DNA of 64,000 bases from Malurus cyaneus samueli (GCA_009741485.1 CM019219.1:4709527-4773526); one strand, 5' to 3'. Shown: positions 12,401-26,282, counted from the stretch's first letter. The notes: generated by a model from the letters alone, not told the origin. Made by a program: numbers and translations.

Positions 12401-13455
12401 GTTAAGGAGCTCGGGGAATTTATTTTAAGGAGAAAAAATTCGTAGTTATTTCTGTGTCTTCCATTCAGAATAAGTAGTTTTATGCGAACTTTTGCAGGGT
12501 TTTTTGATGCTTCTGTATTTTCTGAAGGTATTTCTTTCTGAATGCTGTTTTTCTGTGACCCACCTCATTTTCAGAACCACTAAAAATGTCCAAAAATACT
12601 CCCTTAAACTACCTAGAAGTTACATTCAGAATTTAAATCAGGTCCTAGCTGCATGCAAAGCTTTTGCAGGGTTGTGCCTTCCTTCTTTTGCAAAGAGCAA
12701 TCAATTTGGAGAAGCCGAGGCAGACGCTGAAGTGGATCACAGGGAGCATCTGTGCACAAAAGAGGGGGACCAGTTCTAATCACCAGCATTGCAGGACTGA
12801 AATCCTCGAACCCAGGCACCAGCAATTATCAGGGTGAGAGCATAATTTATCCCTTGTAGTCAGGCACAAGATGGATATCCCATTGGGCACCAGTCAGATT
12901 GTTATACACATTTCAGAAAGCTCAGCAATGCCACTTATCATGTATGAAACAGCACTGATGGCAGGCAGCCTGAGCCATCAGAGGAGTTTAATAAAAGGCT
13001 TCATGAAGTTAGCACCGTGCTCTTATCATGAGGGGGGTACAGAAATCCTGGCATGGAAAAGGAACTATAGCAGCTTCTTGGACTTCCATAGTGAAATCTT
13101 CCTGTGCTTGACATCTCTCAAGCAACACGCATGCAAAGCTTGAGAGTATGCTATTTAATTCACAAAAAAAAAGGTGGAAAAGAAAATATAAAAAATATAA
13201 AAAAGGAAATATGGCAAAAGTATAGGATTTAAACACCAGGACCTTGGAGTCATGTTTAACTCAGAAATCTCTCTCTGCACCTCCCACTCAGAACTACAGC
13301 CCCCATTTCCATGAATGCTCACAGTCTGTGAGCAATAGAGCTCGATCCCACAGCTGGGACCTTCCCGTGCCATCCCCTCAGGGTGACATTCCCCAAGAGC
13401 CATCCTTTCCTTCCCTGCTGCTGCTTTTCCCATCCCAGAGCTGACCAGCCACAGC
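9421..13455. other. Non-coding intronic stretch
   Basis: No gene or clear repeat. The segment 12210-12400 keeps several CpGs, including GACGTCACG at about 12289, in an otherwise CpG-poor background. A short A-rich tract lies at about 13165-13215. Confidence 0.6.
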
Positions 13456-13990
13456 CACCCGGTTTGTGGAGCCGGACAAAAGCAGCCACTCAGTGTGGCT
13501 TGGCCGAGGTGTAAAATTTATCAGACAGGAATTTGGGTTTGCTCAGCCCAGCGGTCCCGAGCGCAGCTGCGACACCCGCAATTAGGGCTTGCGGAGAGCA
13601 CACATCGTTACAGCTTCACCCCTGGGCATTCACCAAAAGAGAGATTTGCTTTTCTAATTGGCTCAATATTTTGAGAAGGTAAATGGTGAATAATAACAGC
13701 CTGGGCAGGAACATGAGACGGGATGAAAGCAACACAAGCTGCCCGTTTACGCTGCCGGCTTCGCGGCGTGAGCCACGTGTTGATTGACTTCCAGCCCCAG
13801 GAGGAAAGTGTCCAGCAGAAGACATCCCTTCTCCCTCACAGCACCACGGGGAGTGCCCAGGGACACCTCTCCTGCCTTTGGTCACCTCAGCTGGCTTTTG
13901 GCTTCGGCGAACTGTGCCGTATTCCTGCGTGACTGCAAACCTCGTCCGCAGAGCGATAAGTTCCCCGTCGAGTTAGGAACTCGCTTCCCT
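13456..13990. promoter_or_regulatory. Intragenic CpG-rich patch (possible enhancer or alternative promoter)
   Basis: I count 29 CpG dinucleotides from about 13460 to 13985, in an intron where comparable stretches have few or none. The patch includes a canonical E-box CACGTG at 13774-13779 and the CpG-dense block 13743-13778. No repeat family is recognisable. Retained CpG points to low germ-line methylation, as at promoters and some enhancers. Whether it starts a transcript cannot be told from sequence. Confidence 0.45.
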
Positions 13991-15375
13991 TATTGCAGAG
14001 AAGAAATAAACAGTTCTTTGAGGGGAATGGCAGTGTTTAATTTGCATGGGCTGGATGCTATTTCAAAGTTTCAGCTAGGTAAAATGTTAATTTCTGCAGA
14101 GCGCTTCCCCAACAAAAGCAGCTTTGTAAATGGAATTTGACAATAACAATAAATCTAATATTTTCTTTGGAGATTCTTAAACCCAATATGTTCAGTCCTC
14201 TCTAATACAAGGACAAAAATCAAAACAGCAGCATCCATCACGAGGTTAACTACAACTGGTCACACTTAACCTCTGATAATTTAACCATGAGGAGTACCTT
14301 TTGCTTATAAAAGCTGCAGCAAATGTAACGCAATCTATAAATATCACTGAGGCCACCGGTGGCTGAGCTGCACAGTTTAACCTCTGGGTTGCTGATTCAA
14401 CTGTGCTGCAGCCACTCAGGACTGGCAGATGTCCCTTCCCTTCCCAGAGCTGCAGAGGGGCATGAATGAATGAAAATCCTCCCCCACACCATTCATGGCT
14501 GCCAAGCAGCACATTTTCAAACGCAGCGCAGAGTCGCATCCTTCCACCGCCTGCCGACACAGCTCCGAAAGCTTCTCCTGCCTTTGCTCTACCTTTTTAT
14601 TTCCCTGTGCATGCCATTGTTCCAAGTCCCTCTGCTTTTGTGCAGAAGCCTAGAGCCTTCTTGCCTCAATGCCAGGGACAGAATTCTGCTGTTTGCAGGG
14701 CGGAGCGTGACCTCAGTCTTCTGCTCTCCCCGAAAGAGCGAATCTTCCATTGACGTCAAGAGCTCTGCACACAGAGGGAGGGAGATAAGCACACTGGAGG
14801 CAGGATCTGCTTCGTGAATGAGAATTCTGCTGGAGGAATTTACAAGCCTCTCACAGCCTCCTCTCTTGATTAAAGCTGGTGGGATTATTTCATAAATTCA
14901 GCTGCTGAGCCCCAGCTATCGGAAATCTGTCGTGCACAGGGCTCTCTGCTGTTCACCCATCCCGGCTGCTCGGGAAAGCCAAAAAACCACCATTAGCTGA
15001 AAAAAGCACGTCAGATGTAGGAAGGGACATGTCAGAGGGGAGCTGCTGACGCCTCTCTGTATGGCATCTCACACCTGTGAGCTCTGAGGAGCTCTTAGAA
15101 AACCTGCATCCTGCTTGCGGAGCAGATTTTAAGCAACACGGATCTGTGGGTTAAATTAGGGGGGGTTACAGCCAGCTTTAGGCATTCCTTTTCTGAAGGA
15201 ATGGGTGGGCCTGGCCATGGGGCTCAGCACAACGCTGCAGATGAGCTCTGTAAGTCAGGTGGGGCAGCACGGGCACACTGGGAAGGCACGTGTCCACAGC
15301 AAACCTGGGCTGTGGGGTCAGGGACCTTGGCATCATGCTCCTCTCCATGTGATGGGGTCAGCAAAGGGCCAACAA
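13991..15375. other. Non-coding intronic stretch
   Basis: Apart from the CRE palindrome at 14751, I see no gene, repeat or structured RNA. It leads into the 21-bp minisatellite. Confidence 0.6.
14751..14758. promoter_or_regulatory. Perfect CRE palindrome
   Basis: TGACGTCA is the full cAMP-response element. It lies in a small CpG-containing region (14700-14760) of the intron. One 8-bp match is expected about once per 65 kb by chance, and less often in CpG-poor DNA, so function is unproven. Confidence 0.3.
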
Positions 15376-15564
15376 CCTCATCTTCCATCAGCCCCTCCTC
15401 ATCTTCCATCAGCCCCTCCTCATCTGCCACCAGCCCCTCCTCATCTTCCACCAGCCCCTCCTCATCTGCCACCAGCCCCTCCTCATCTGCCACCAGCCCC
15501 TCCTCATCTTCCACCAGCCCCTCCTCATCTGCCACCGGCCCCTCCTCATCTGCCACCAGCTCCT
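15376..15564. repeat. Minisatellite, 21-bp period, nine copies
   Basis: Each unit reads CCTCATCT, then T or G, then CCA-C/T-CAGCCCCT. Because 21 is a multiple of three, reading frames stay open through the array on both strands (Ser/Pro-rich on plus, Asp/Glu-rich on minus). This explains the 136- and 261-codon plus and 110-codon minus frames. Units 1-2 are one subtype. Units 3-9 alternate in the order G,T,G,G,T,G,G at the ninth base, which implies a 63-bp higher-order repeat. Confidence 0.95.
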
Positions 15565-18500
15565 CTCTGCTCCTGGCTCCTCTGGAACACCAGAACCGTG
15601 AGCAACCTTGAGCTGCCCTGCTGGGACAGCAGCAGCCTCAGAACGCCCCCAGAGAGGACAGCCCTGTGCACCAGCAGTGGCCTATCCAGCAAAGCTGCTT
15701 ATTACAAATGCCATTACAACAACACAAACCAGCAGCACAATCTGATTACCCCGCGGTGTACATTTAACCGGGATTATCTGATGCTACATTCGTGTGTGCA
15801 TTTCCCTCGCTCTCACGCACAAGGCCGTTTCACATTTATTTTTACGCCGTTTTTTGCTTTACCTTCCTTTACAATGTGCCACCTCTGCAGGTGTTGCAGC
15901 TGCCAAGGGATGATGGCTGCACATCGACAGCGAGTTTGGGTCAAAAGCAAGAGAAATCAGGGATTTGAAAAGATGCATGGTAATAGCTAAATGCCAGCTT
16001 CCTGCAGCAACATCTGGAGAGAAAGGAATGCTGTGAGGATGTCAGCAATGCAGCCAGTGATTTTCAAGGCTGGACTGTTGTACCTGGTGGAATATTGTAT
16101 TAGGAATTTCTGTACATGAAGTCGAGGTAGGACTGAACAAAGTGATGCCCCTCTGTGCAGATGGTGCATCACATCACAGAATTTAAGAATTAATAGTGAC
16201 TGTGCATTTAAAGCCTGAGGGAATCCTCAGTGTGACCTCTCAGCACAGCTCACCCTGCCTTTGCTATCAAAGGCTGGAAGGAGAGGGGCTGGTTGATGGG
16301 CTCCTGGGTGAATCATATGGCATGAAGCAAAGAAAAGAAACCAACAAACCTCCCTTGTTTAAACAAAAGGTAAACAATGCGAATGAAACATGAATGGAGA
16401 GAAACTTACTGATTTCCTTACCAGCTCAGCTGACTTCAGGGCCAAAGCTCATTCATAAACGTTTTGGCATCACAAAGGAAGAACAAGATACCCATTTACA
16501 GCCAAGACCCTCCTCCTTTCCTGTTTTCCTGCAGCCTCCACAGGTATGTTAGAACAATATAGGAAATGATCAGCTTTGATATACACAAGACAATGCTGAT
16601 GGGGTTTGCAGATAACTCACACCCGCAGCTGCAAGTTACCGGTTAAGGTTTCCCAGCCTCGATCACAACGTTCAGTCATTGTTTCTGCCCCACACTTCAC
16701 ACAGCAACCTTTGAAAATGCCTACTGAAGTGTTTAATGTGAAGCTGGGGAAGAGACAAAGGATAGATCATATCCTGACGTACAAGATCTCATTTTCTTTT
16801 TCTTACTCTTCCTACGCAAAACCACAAACTTTATAATCGTCTTAGTACCAGGGCTTTTCAAAGTCTTCCTATAAGGCATGGAACTCTCTGCCAAAAAGTA
16901 GCAGCAGTGAGTTCCCTGGGCTGACTGCCCTTATGCCCATTTTTTAATTTTTTCAGCCATTAGGTATCACTTTATACATTTTCAGCAAATTAGAATATAA
17001 TTAGAAGTCCCAAAACAACAAGTAAAAAATATGCTAAAACTTCAGTATGATTTTCACAGTATTTTTTCTATTCTCTAGTTATTTCCCTTTTTAAAAAAAT
17101 AGGGCAAACATGTGAACTTCCAAAATATTCTGATCAATTAAATTAAGGCATTTCCTCCAGTTCTCCTTCTTTTTCCTTCTCCCCTTAGGATTTCAAATAA
17201 ATTGCTGGTTGTCTAAACGCCAGGGGAAATCAAGAATTAAAATACAGAGCCATTCCAAACATCCTCAAGCCCGTAGCCTGACACTGTGGTTTCTGTCAGC
17301 GACCACACTTTCATCTTATTGGGATGCCCTTGAAAAAAAACCTCCTGCTGTCGGAAGCAAAACCTGTGCCCAATTCGTGGAATACATGAATGCAGCACAA
17401 ACCCTCCCAGGCCAAGAAATTCCACAGACACCGCACGGATTAGCTGTGATAACATCTTTCCCCGTAATATTGAACGGCGACAGAAATAAAAGACGAATGT
17501 TTTTAACGTTTGAAAAGCTGGGGCCGGCCTGAAGCGGGGCAGTGTGTGTGCCACAGCATGGGAAGGAGCTGGCTTGTCTCAGAGTGGAAAAATCTGCCTC
17601 TGTGAAATCTGTCTGGAGACATCAGGAGGGCACAGAGCCTTCACAGCAGCACAGCATCATCGCTGTGACACCTGCCCAGAGTCAGAGATGTGCTTCAGGC
17701 ACACCTTGGCACGGCAGCTTTTGGGATGTTTGGATCCTTAAAAAGGGATCAGCACAAGGCAGATCCAGAGAGGGGAAGCTTTGAGTCCATGCTGTAACCA
17801 CCTCCAAAATTTGCTCCTGCTTTCAAAACTGCTCAGCCACAGGTGAGATGTGCCAAGAGCAGATGGTGGCAGCTGGAGGGACAGGATGACAAATGGGTTC
17901 CTCGTTGATTTAAAGGAATCTTCAAAGTAGCTTGACTGGTTAGACTTTTTGTAATCCAACTGCAGCTCCTGGCAGTGCAGCACATTCCTTGCAGAGCCTC
18001 CCCCAGCTTCTCTCCTGACACGCTGGCCAACACCATGAGATGTGCCTGCTGAGGAATGAGGGCCACGTTTGAACAGCCACCACACAGAAAATGGAGCTCC
18101 AAAGGCAGAGCTGCCCCCCTGGCCCTGGGCAGGGACTGGCAGGTATTGGTCATGAAAATCCTCTCTGTGGATCACAGGAGTTTCTCAGCACTCCAAAAGC
18201 CAGATGTTGAAATTCAGACTCATTCTCTCCTGCTGCCATAAACCAAAGCCCTGTGCAACCAAGAAAAAGGTGCCTCAGGAAATGGGAGATACAGCACTTC
18301 AGGCTGGACCTGTGTACAGAGTTAACTATGCTTGCACCGGGTACTTCCAAGGATTATCTTGACTAGGACACTCTGAGAAGCATGACTCTTCAAATGCCAC
18401 CAAGAAGAGGGGACACAGCCATTGGGAAGGCCTCCAAATCAGCAGAGTGTCTGGGAGTGCGATGATCAAAGGGAGAAAATAATTATTCGAGGCGGTGACT

Positions 18501-19400
18501 TTTCTGGCAAGCGTGACTCAATGCAACAGATGGTCCATCACTTGCCATTCCAGATGGCAGTGCCCCTTCCACATCCATCCTGGGCTTGCTCCAGAGGGAT
18601 CAGCACAAAGATAAGCATCCAAACCCCTCAGCTGAGACACCTTTCCCCGTCACACTTTTCACGGCATCTTTACATGAAACCCCGCAGGGAGACAGAACTG
18701 CGCTCCTGTGGCTCTCCTGCTCATCCTTTACTGGCCAGAATCTGGTGTCCTGCAGAGAGCCCTTCACACCCTGCAGACAGAGACCCCTTCACACCCTCCA
18801 AAATCTGTCCCTGGGTGCCCTGACACAAACCCAAGGAGGGCTATTGCAAGAACTTTTGTGGTCGTGTTTGTTATTGAAAGCGGAGGTGGCCCTGTGCTCT
18901 CAGGAGTTTTCCATGCTCTGCTGATCTCCACATTCCCTGCAGCCAGGTACAAGGGAGAAATCCCACAGCAAGCTCAAAGGGAGCAGTGACAAATTTGAGA
19001 CAGTTTTGCCCTGCAGCCCAGATAAAACAGGAGGGAGAAGCATCTGGCACAGGCACTGCAGGACAGCAGCGGGTTCAGTCAGTCATGAGATGGCCCCAGC
19101 CACAAGGGACTGGGAAGGAGAGCTGTGTTCCCAGCCCCAGGTGCGAGCTCCTTCCCCAGAAAACAGATTTCACACTCCTCAGTGGTTTTTTGGCAGCCTG
19201 TGCCCAGGCCTGCTGTCAGGAATGGCGAGGTGTCTGGTCAGGAGCTGGCTCCAGGCACGGCAAGATCGCTCCTCTCAGACAGCTCCTCATCCATGGCACA
19301 GCACAGCCACTGCCCTTCCTTCACACACGTGCAGCAAACAAGTGTCACCCCGTGCAGAGATGGGTCTTCAGACCTCCCAGGCAATAGGTGGTTTTCAAAT

Positions 19401-19436
19401 AAAAAAATATAAAACCTTAAAAAAATATAAAACCTA
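19401..19436. repeat. AT-rich tandem duplication, 18-bp period
   Basis: AAAAAAATATAAAACCTT is followed at once by the same unit with one change at its last base. Confidence 0.85.
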
Positions 19437-20758
19437 AAAAAACCCTTCCTTCTTGGGCAAGGAACATCACTTCCAACACCTTCACAAACCACCCTTGTGT
19501 CACTGAGCCTCCTGCTACTGCCTCAGGAAATTTAGGAAAAACCCTGGTGCCCACTTCAGCATTGTAACAGCCTCATTTAATGACCAAAGATGATGTTTTG
19601 AAATAAACAGGAGAAATCCTGAAGGTTCTACATAAAAAAAGCATCCCAAACAGGTTTTAAGAATAGGATCACCTATTGAAAGGGGTTTGCTGGTGCTTGT
19701 GGTGCTCCTGCTCTGTCACTCCCTGGCCCCACCAAGCAGAACGGTGGAGGTGAGGTTTTACCATTAAACACCTAGTGAAGGTTTCAAGGTTACAAAGAAT
19801 GCCTGAAATAAAGAGAAAATTCAAAATCACCGACTGATAAAACACTAAAAAGCAGTAAACTGTGATGTGGCAGCAGCAGGGATTAGGGGTGGCTGAAGAA
19901 AAAACATCCTAAAAGGCAGGGAACAGTGCTAGAGACAGATCCTCTACAAAGACAGTGGCAGGCAAATTAGGGAAAGAACACAGAAGCGGATGTTAGAAAA
20001 ATATAATGTTCCTGTGGGTGTATCGCTTATCAGCCTTTCTCGCACATAAAACACATTTTTCCAACATTTACAAAAGAAAAAGAATGACTGATCTGTAATT
20101 AACAGAAATAAAGGCCTGGCCCAGATCCTAGGGTAGAATAACATTCTTGCAAAAAGTGAATTTTGCTGAAATATTGGTATTAGACAGGGCAGGGCTGCTG
20201 CAGGAAGAGGGCAAATCCAGAATAATTGGAACAGTCTGCCCACTAAGAGCCACCCAGCTGGGGACCCCATTTAATAAGCTATTTAAATCCTATTTAACAA
20301 CCCATTAAACAACAATATGACCCCACCGAAGGGAAATCCTGGGGGAGCACTTTTGCATATTTGATACGGGCACCTTTTGCACATCCTGCTGCCAAAGTTT
20401 CCCTCTACCTCCTCCTTCCTGGGAATTGCTAAGGGAAGAAATCCCATGGCACAGCAGCGTGGTTTGGAGTTTAATTCGAGCTGCCTTGACAATCTCTCCT
20501 GTCCTCCTCTCCCACTGGCACAAACCCATGCTCCATAGGCACAAGATGTCTAATTTTACTGCTCCTCTGCCTCTCCCAGCAGGCTGCAGCCTCACAGGCT
20601 TGTTTCGATGGCCATCAGCTCATGTCAAGCCATAAAAGTGATTTTCCTGCCACCGATGCTGCCCAAATCCACCCTGACACTCACAGCTCTGGACACAACC
20701 CTGCCCACAGGAAATCTTTAATCACCTTTCCAGCTTCACCTCTGCCACACGCTCTTCC

Positions 20759-20777
20759 ACCTCCTCCTCCTCCTCCT
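20759..20777. repeat. (CTC)n microsatellite
   Basis: About six uninterrupted CTC units lie in a pyrimidine-rich stretch. Confidence 0.9.
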
Positions 20778-23700
20778 GTCTCAGCCTCCTGTTTTCCTCC
20801 CCAACCTCTCTCAGCTGCTGGAAAACCAGGAATGAGGGCAAAGCCACCACCCCCTTGAGTGGGTTGATTCTCCGAGGCAGCCAGAACAACAAAGGGCAGC
20901 AATTTATCAGGAAAATATCAGCTGTCAAGAAAAGCAAATGCAAATCATTTCACTGCTGACTGTTCTTTTCACGACTGCCACACAATTGTCTCGTTGATTC
21001 CCACAGCTGGATGCTGTAGCTTTCTCCTTGGCATATGCGATTGAAAGTGATGCTAGAACAACTTGAGTAAATTGAAATTGATTTCATCCACTGTGTATGT
21101 GTGTGTCAATGACATGGGTCCTTTTTTTCCTCCCCTCCCATTGTCCACTAGCATGTTCTCCAGCCCAGCAGCTGTTGACATTTTGTTTAAAGGCACATTT
21201 TCCCACTGGGAAATGACGCTTCCATTAAACTCAAGTGTTCCATGAGAAGATGCATAATTTGTCAACGTTTTCACTAAAAATGGTAATTCAGACTTGACTG
21301 GTCTGGAATACTACTATTTGAGAAGGTCAAAATGCATCATTTCAGCTTCATAATTTAGATTTCTAGATTATTACAGAGTCATATAACTAGACACCAGCTT
21401 ATACAAGTGGAAAGCTAAATATCTCAATCGCAGTGAAATATTTCACTGAAACACTGCTACATGAGAGAGGAGAAACCTTTTCTAAAAGGAAACTGCACAC
21501 AGAAAATTTCACAGCTTTCTCTGCTTGTCCTAATTGGAATCTCCTTTGCTTCAACACTGCCCATGGAATAAGATTTCCACGTTCCAGCCAGATGACAGCA
21601 GCCTGCAGTCCTGAGCATGGGATTAGAGACAGGGACATTTGCAGAATGATGAAGGAGCTTTTCCCTGGTTGCCCTCAGGAACAAACATAAATCTCCATTG
21701 CCTCAAGGCAAAGGAAGAATAGGCAGACTCTTATCAAGGCTTTGCTTCTGCCAACTTCCCTGGTGCCTGCTCTCATCCTCTTTTGCCTCCTAACCCATCT
21801 CCTGTTCCATCCTTCCCTTTCCTGTCCTAGAAGCATCTCTGTAGCTGTGGGGTTCTCAAATGGCAGTGTCAAGAGTCTCATTACCTGGGAGGTACTCCCA
21901 GAAATCTGTCAGGTATAAAAAATTTCCTTACAGCTGCTGTTTTACAGGTAATAGCTGTATTTAAAACAGTGAGTAAACAAAACACCAATTGCTTTGGTGC
22001 ATCTGAGTGAACAATTGAAGTGTAACCTAGATCAAAATTTTTTAATTACAGTATTAAAAAAAAAGGCATTATCAACCAAACACAGCAACTGGGAAATTAC
22101 TCATGAATATGCAAATTACCTGACAAAACCTTTCAGTGAATGCTTCCGTAATTTTCAGAGATAAACCTTGAACCAGCCGCCTCTTTTATTTGCAGTTTTA
22201 TTTGTTGATAAATATCCAATGCTCTCTACCTTATTTTGAGCAAATATTCTTAATGCAGTCATCATTTAAGAGCACTTCTTGTAGATTAAATGCATCAAAT
22301 GTACCTGAGGTTCTCTTCCTGCATTAAAGGACATTTAAAGTAGAATGATTTTTATCTCCTTTCAAGATTCAACATAGTAAAGGGATCAAAAGTCACCATG
22401 GACCTCAACGTCTGGCAACGCATAATGCAGCAAAAGTCAAAAAAACCAAACACAAATCAAACATCAAAATTTTATGGCCATCTAGGACAAGACTTGAGCC
22501 AAGTAAAGACCTCAGGGAATTCTAAGCTACACCAATGCTGCTCCACAGACTACAGTGGATTTTCACTCTTCTGCTCAGCTGGAAGCGTGGGCGAAGTGCA
22601 AGACAGGGAACATCCTCTGTTAAAGGTTTGCTTGAGCGCTTTGCTAAAGCTCTTCAGACTGCCCTGAAGGGCAGCATCAGGCTGCCCTCAGGGAGGAGGA
22701 TGTGTGAATTGAAGCCAGAGGGAACCAACACTTCACTTGCTTTGGAAGGAGAATGGTTGTGACCTGACCTGCGCTCCCAGAGAGCCCCAGAGTGGTGGCC
22801 AGCACTGTCTGTCCTATCCCACCACCTGAGGGGATGCAGATGGTCTCCCTGGGCTCAGATGGAGGAGATGCCACCTCCACCTCTCACCCATGGCTGTGAT
22901 CACCTCCTCTACCAACACAAGATTCCGCAGAGAAGGAATTTCAGAGGTGTGACCAATTCCTACGTGCTCCAAAGCGAGCTCAGTCACTCTCAGTGCTTGA
23001 AGAAGGCCCTGAGCAGATCCCACCTGCCCCAGCTCCTGGAGGAGAACCCCTTCTCGCTTTTCAGCCTGTGCCACCTTCTGTTTAGCTGAGGGAGACTCGG
23101 TGGGAAGGTGATAACAGCCAGAGTGACACACAGCAGCAGCCACAGACACGAGTGTGGACGGATCCCCGTTCCCAACACACATTTTCCGTGGCTGTCCGAG
23201 CTCCCACAGCTCCCCCTGTGCTGCCTGCCCTTGTGCAAACTCGCCCTTAGGGTGGGGAACATGCAGCAGATTGCCCAGCTCACACCACCAGCAGAACACA
23301 CTGGGTTTCACTCTGATCGCTCCAAGCTGGGAAACTTCAACACCTCATCCTGATCTCACTGGGAAAAATGACCCTCAGGAGAGTCTCTGCCTCAGCACCT
23401 TCCCAGCATGATCCCAGGGTTTCCCTGGAGCCACTCCAGGCTCTTTTGTTTCCACACTTCCCCCCTGCACCCAAGCAGCCGTCGCACACACAATTATCCC
23501 AGCCTGAGACCCAACGTGTGCATTCACATCCCAGGGTCCCTAAACTGCAGACCTTTATTGTCTCCAGGCTGCAATCCTACAGCCCAAGCCTTCATCTGAA
23601 GGGTGATGTTACGTGATTAATTACTTTGTTACACAAAACCTTGTTTTATCAGTAAAGAGGAAGCACACCATATATATAAATGCATGTGTATACATTCGTA

Positions 23701-26282
23701 TGCATACAAAAACCCAAGTATTTACTGCTAGAATAACTAAAGTCTTAGGACCCTAATTAATATTAGCCAAGATTTGTTTGTTTCCAATTTTATTTTACTC
23801 ACAGCAAAAGAATGAATATTAGCATAGTGTGAGCTGTTACACACACATATCAGCTGTTATATGTTATATCTTACATGTAGATATGTTTAGCTGTTATACA
23901 CTAAACATATTTAGTTTCTACACCCTTTCCTGGTGCTGTCCTCCCCCCTTCCCATTCTCTCTGGGTCCCAAAGCCACAGGTTTCATTCTGGCATTTGGGG
24001 ATGTTTCAGTGAACCCCCATCACCCACATCCCTCTCCCAGCAGGAATATACCATTCGTGCTGATTTTTTCTTCTTCCTGGCATTCAGATCCCCTTGAGGT
24101 CATTTTTATATGTTTGCTGACATGCTTTTACACCTTTGCTCTTTCTTCACTGGCCTGCAGCTCCACATTACATCTGCATTTGTTGTATAGTATGACTTTT
24201 ATGTGTGCTAGACACCATTTCTTCATTTCCCACAAAAGCAGCTCTGCCTTTCTTTGCTTTGCCACAGGGACTTGTTTTTGTGGGGTGAGGCTGCCATGGA
24301 TTTGGGATTCACAGGAAAGGATCCCAGGTAAATTACCCTGAATTTTGGAAACCTGTGCCTTCCTTAGGGCTGTTTCTACTGTGCACATCACAAACTTTAA
24401 ACATGTTTGTTCAGGCTGCTCTTTCACAGCTTGACCATAGCCTCACTCTTTCCAAGCGGAAGCTAAGCTTCAGGAGGTGGTGAGGAGCTCTGCAGCCCCC
24501 AGACCCACGAGGGTTTGTTCATTCCAGCAGCTGGAAATGCCTGCAGCTGTACTGGGGGAATGCAAATCGACCCCATTTGGGGGGTAGGGAGTAAGAAACT
24601 TGGGTTTGAAACAAGAATGCTTTGGGATTTGAAGAGAGGACAATGCCACACCTTGCTCTGCCGTGGTTTCAAGCCATTGGATGGTGAGAACATTAAAAAT
24701 AAATAACAAACAGGAAAAAGACGGTATTTACAATGCCTCTGTTCCTCCTCTGTGCAAACAAAGCATGTCCATATGCACATAAAGCCCAGACGTGCAGATG
24801 CTTGAACAGATCCTGTCCCTCTCCTCTACCTGCTATTTTTCTATTGTCTCAGACTTCAAACTATTTGGTCATAAACAGTTTATTCCTGCGTTGCCACAGC
24901 AGCAGGATGGCAAGGCTCCAGTTTTGTTCAGGTCCTGGAGTGACAGCTGTGATGAACACACTACACAATAAAAACCCCAAAACTGCATAATTTATAGCAC
25001 AGCACTCATGTAAACACAGACATAAGATCTGGAGAAGGCAGAGCCTGTGATACTCCTGCCACTGGAAACCAGGAATCTCCTGACTATGGGCTGTTTCTCC
25101 AGAAAAGAACATGAGTGTGATTGCCATGCTGCCCTGTGGAGTTATTTGCTGCTTTTCCATCTCTGCAGTAGGATGTGCATTTCCCACCCCATAGAGATGG
25201 AAAAAAAACCTCAGTGGCTTTCTTTTCCTGCTCTGACTGCCAGGCGACTGTCAAATCAAGGGATTAAGATTCATTTTCCTCAAAATCCAGCCAATCTTAT
25301 CTGGCTTTGCACACAGTTATTCATAATTACTTTTCTTTTCCCTTAAAGCCAATATCACTTTCCTCTGGACTTAAGAGCCAGTTGTACTTTTTAATGTAGA
25401 ATGTAAATGCTTTTTAACATAAAGTTCATTCTGCTCTTAAAAGTAATTAATTGTTAGAACTGAAGAGAGAAAATTACTTCCTATCAGAGCAATGCCATAA
25501 CAAAAAGTACTCCAGGACTGAGGCAAAGATCCTGAGCAACAAATAAAACATAGGAGCTGACTTTTTTTTCCATTCAGTTTTAATATTTAGCATCCTGAGG
25601 CAGCACGTGGTACACACATTTTAAGAGGTGTCTTAAACTGAATGGGACTTACAGACCTGGCATGAAGCAGCATACCCTGAGCATTCCCTGTCTCCCAGGG
25701 AAGAGAAATGACTTTTTAGCCATCTTTCCTGTAAAGCCATCCCAGCCTGGCCCACACACGTGATTTTCTATCAGCACAGCGAGTGTGTGACAGCTGAAAT
25801 GCAGAGATATTGATGGGTAATTTGGTGAGTGCTCCTGCCAACAGATGCCTCTGTGGTGTACTGGAGGGAGTGTTGAGCTGTGCTGTGACACCCCCTCCAT
25901 TTAAAAGCACTCAGGACCCCTCAGGCTGCTGACAAACACAGAAATGTCCTTTTTGCTTTGATGGGAGGAAGAATAACCAAAGGCCAAAGCCACACCTGAA
26001 ACAGGGTGAGTTCAGAGAAGGTTTGTAGGACTGTGCAGTTAAAACTCATCATCAGCAGATGAGTCCTTGGCATGCACAAGCTCTGACTCCCTCTGATTGG
26101 AGACAGTGCTGTCACTTACTCGTGACTCATTTCCTAATAGGGAAGAATAAATAACATCGGAATCCCCAAACACTGATTTCCAGCCCTCTCATTAAACCCA
26201 GCATGTGGAAATGTCTCCTCTCCTGAAATATAACAACAAAGGGATGAAGTGCTCCAATATTTAAGGTAAATTCTTCACAAAC

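Larger units (their letters stand above)
15565..26282. other. Non-coding intronic stretch
   Basis: No gene recognised. It holds a CpG-retaining block at about 17435-17530, the AT duplication at 19401, the CTC microsatellite at 20759, an ATGCAAAT octamer at 22109-22116, and AT-alternating sequence around 23670-23710 and 23855-23910. Reading frames of 165-170 codons (22814-23311 minus, 23829-24341 plus) show no domain and look incidental. Confidence 0.6.

Noticed and set aside
13240..13270. CR1-like 'accttggagtcatg'
   Set aside because: It is a single short match with no colinear neighbours.
15201..15990. Ser/Pro-rich plus-strand frames (136 and 261 codons) and an acidic minus-strand frame of 110 codons
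   Set aside because: They are produced by the 21-bp minisatellite, whose length is a multiple of three. Sequence beyond the array has no domain.
22814..23311. 165-codon minus-strand frame and overlapping plus-strand frames
   Set aside because: Several frames on both strands overlap in a moderately GC-rich stretch, and none shows a recognisable domain.
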